Below the pieces are notes generated by a model. It saw only the letters and a program-made list of their open reading frames with translations. It was not told where the DNA came from and made no database searches. The position numbers were made by a program, and so were the translations under genes. Shown here piece after piece: positions 24,043-24,363 of a stretch of 24,363 bases of DNA (the stretch's first letter is position 1; each line of letters begins with the position of its first letter). Origin of the DNA: Oligoflexaceae bacterium (GTDB taxonomy: Bacteria > Bdellovibrionota_B > Oligoflexia > Oligoflexales > Oligoflexaceae). Location: NCBI GenBank assembly GCA_947474445.1, contig CANJJY010000011.1, forward strand, positions 1-24,363, given 5' to 3'.

Positions 24043-24363
24043 TTAGAATTCGTATTCCAATTTGATCGAGGCCAAGCGCTTTTCTGCCGCGTGAGTCAGG
24101 CCAAAACCCGCGCCCACCCCCACTTGCCACTGAGGCGAGAGGCTGATGTCGAGGCTCGGAAAGAGAATGCTCACCCGCTCATCCGCATCAGCGATTTGAT
24201 CAAAAAAGCTCAGCTTAGGTAGGAAGGTATTGCTGAATCGATAGCTGATCGCCGCAGCGTAAGCTTTCTCAAATTCCAGCTCCTTTTCCGTCGATTTCAC
24301 ACCGTTCTCGTCGAACTTCTCTTCCTTTTCGCTTTCAAGTTCAAAGATGGGGTTCAAGCTCAG
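24043..24363 (-). CDS. C-terminal part of a predicted outer-membrane barrel protein (partial)
   Basis: A minus-strand frame enters from the window edge and ends at 24043, giving 106 visible residues. It alternates aromatic/hydrophobic and polar residues (SYRFSNTFLPKLSFF; SILFPSLDISLSPQWQVGVG; LASIKLEYEF), and ends in phenylalanine. These features fit the last strands of an outer-membrane beta-barrel. A charged loop (ESEKEEKFDENGVKSTEKE) would be an extracellular turn. The start is outside the window. It is upstream of the LOG gene by 85 bp and may or may not share its transcript. Confidence 0.6.
   Translation of the reverse strand: MSLNPIFELESEKEEKFDENGVKSTEKELEFEKAYAAAISYRFSNTFLPKLSFFDQIADADERVSILFPSLDISLSPQWQVGVGAGFGLTHAAEKRLASIKLEYEF

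Overview
The window reads as ordinary chromosomal DNA from a Gram-negative bacterium with a complex envelope. Several proteins carry Sec or lipoprotein signals, and several look like outer-membrane beta-barrels. The mix of eukaryote-like Ser/Thr kinase and PP2C phosphatase signalling, PEGA and TPR proteins, a PilZ protein and an NT5C2-like HAD nucleotidase fits the Bdellovibrionota/Oligoflexia or neighbouring former-delta lineages. That placement is an inference from gene content; no rRNA gene or marker phylogeny is available here. I see no tRNA, rRNA, CRISPR array, insertion sequence or phage gene.

Layout. 1-1062 (minus): a PP2C phosphatase followed by a GYF-like membrane protein cut by the window edge. 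1222-2067 (minus): a DUF429-like protein with a four-cysteine cluster and an altered first acidic motif. 2118-7889 (plus): two tandem paralogues (TPR plus predicted barrel), then a PilZ protein and an HAD-IG nucleotidase. 8140-11711 (plus): a transmembrane Ser/Thr kinase with a PEGA domain, followed by a TPR/PEGA membrane protein. 11849-12490 (plus): coaE. 12491-12945: the only long gene-free stretch, with a promoter candidate, hairpins and an intrinsic terminator, possibly a small RNA. 12946-14793 (plus): a PorV/TraF-like barrel and an EF-hand lipoprotein, converging on a minus-strand predicted outer-membrane protein (14790-15494). 15668-17221 (plus): GAPDH and a pentapeptide-repeat protein. 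17419-20100 (plus): a flavin reductase with a TTG start, then xseA-xseB (exonuclease VII). 20246-20881 (plus): a GST-like protein. 20937-23957 (minus): a compact LOG-deoC-OPA transporter operon, perhaps with a small ORF at its end. 24043-24363 (minus): the C-terminus of another predicted barrel.

How genes may work together. The kinase, the PP2C phosphatase and their membrane-associated neighbours make a plausible reversible-phosphorylation set, though they sit 7 kb apart. XseA and XseB form one enzyme. The most interesting unit is the minus-strand operon at 21076-23957. It joins a LOG-family nucleotide phosphoribohydrolase that appears to have a signal peptide, deoxyribose-phosphate aldolase, and an organophosphate:phosphate antiporter-family permease. 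This suggests a route that strips bases from nucleotides outside the cytoplasm, imports the pentose phosphate and cleaves it. The pathway is inferred, not shown.
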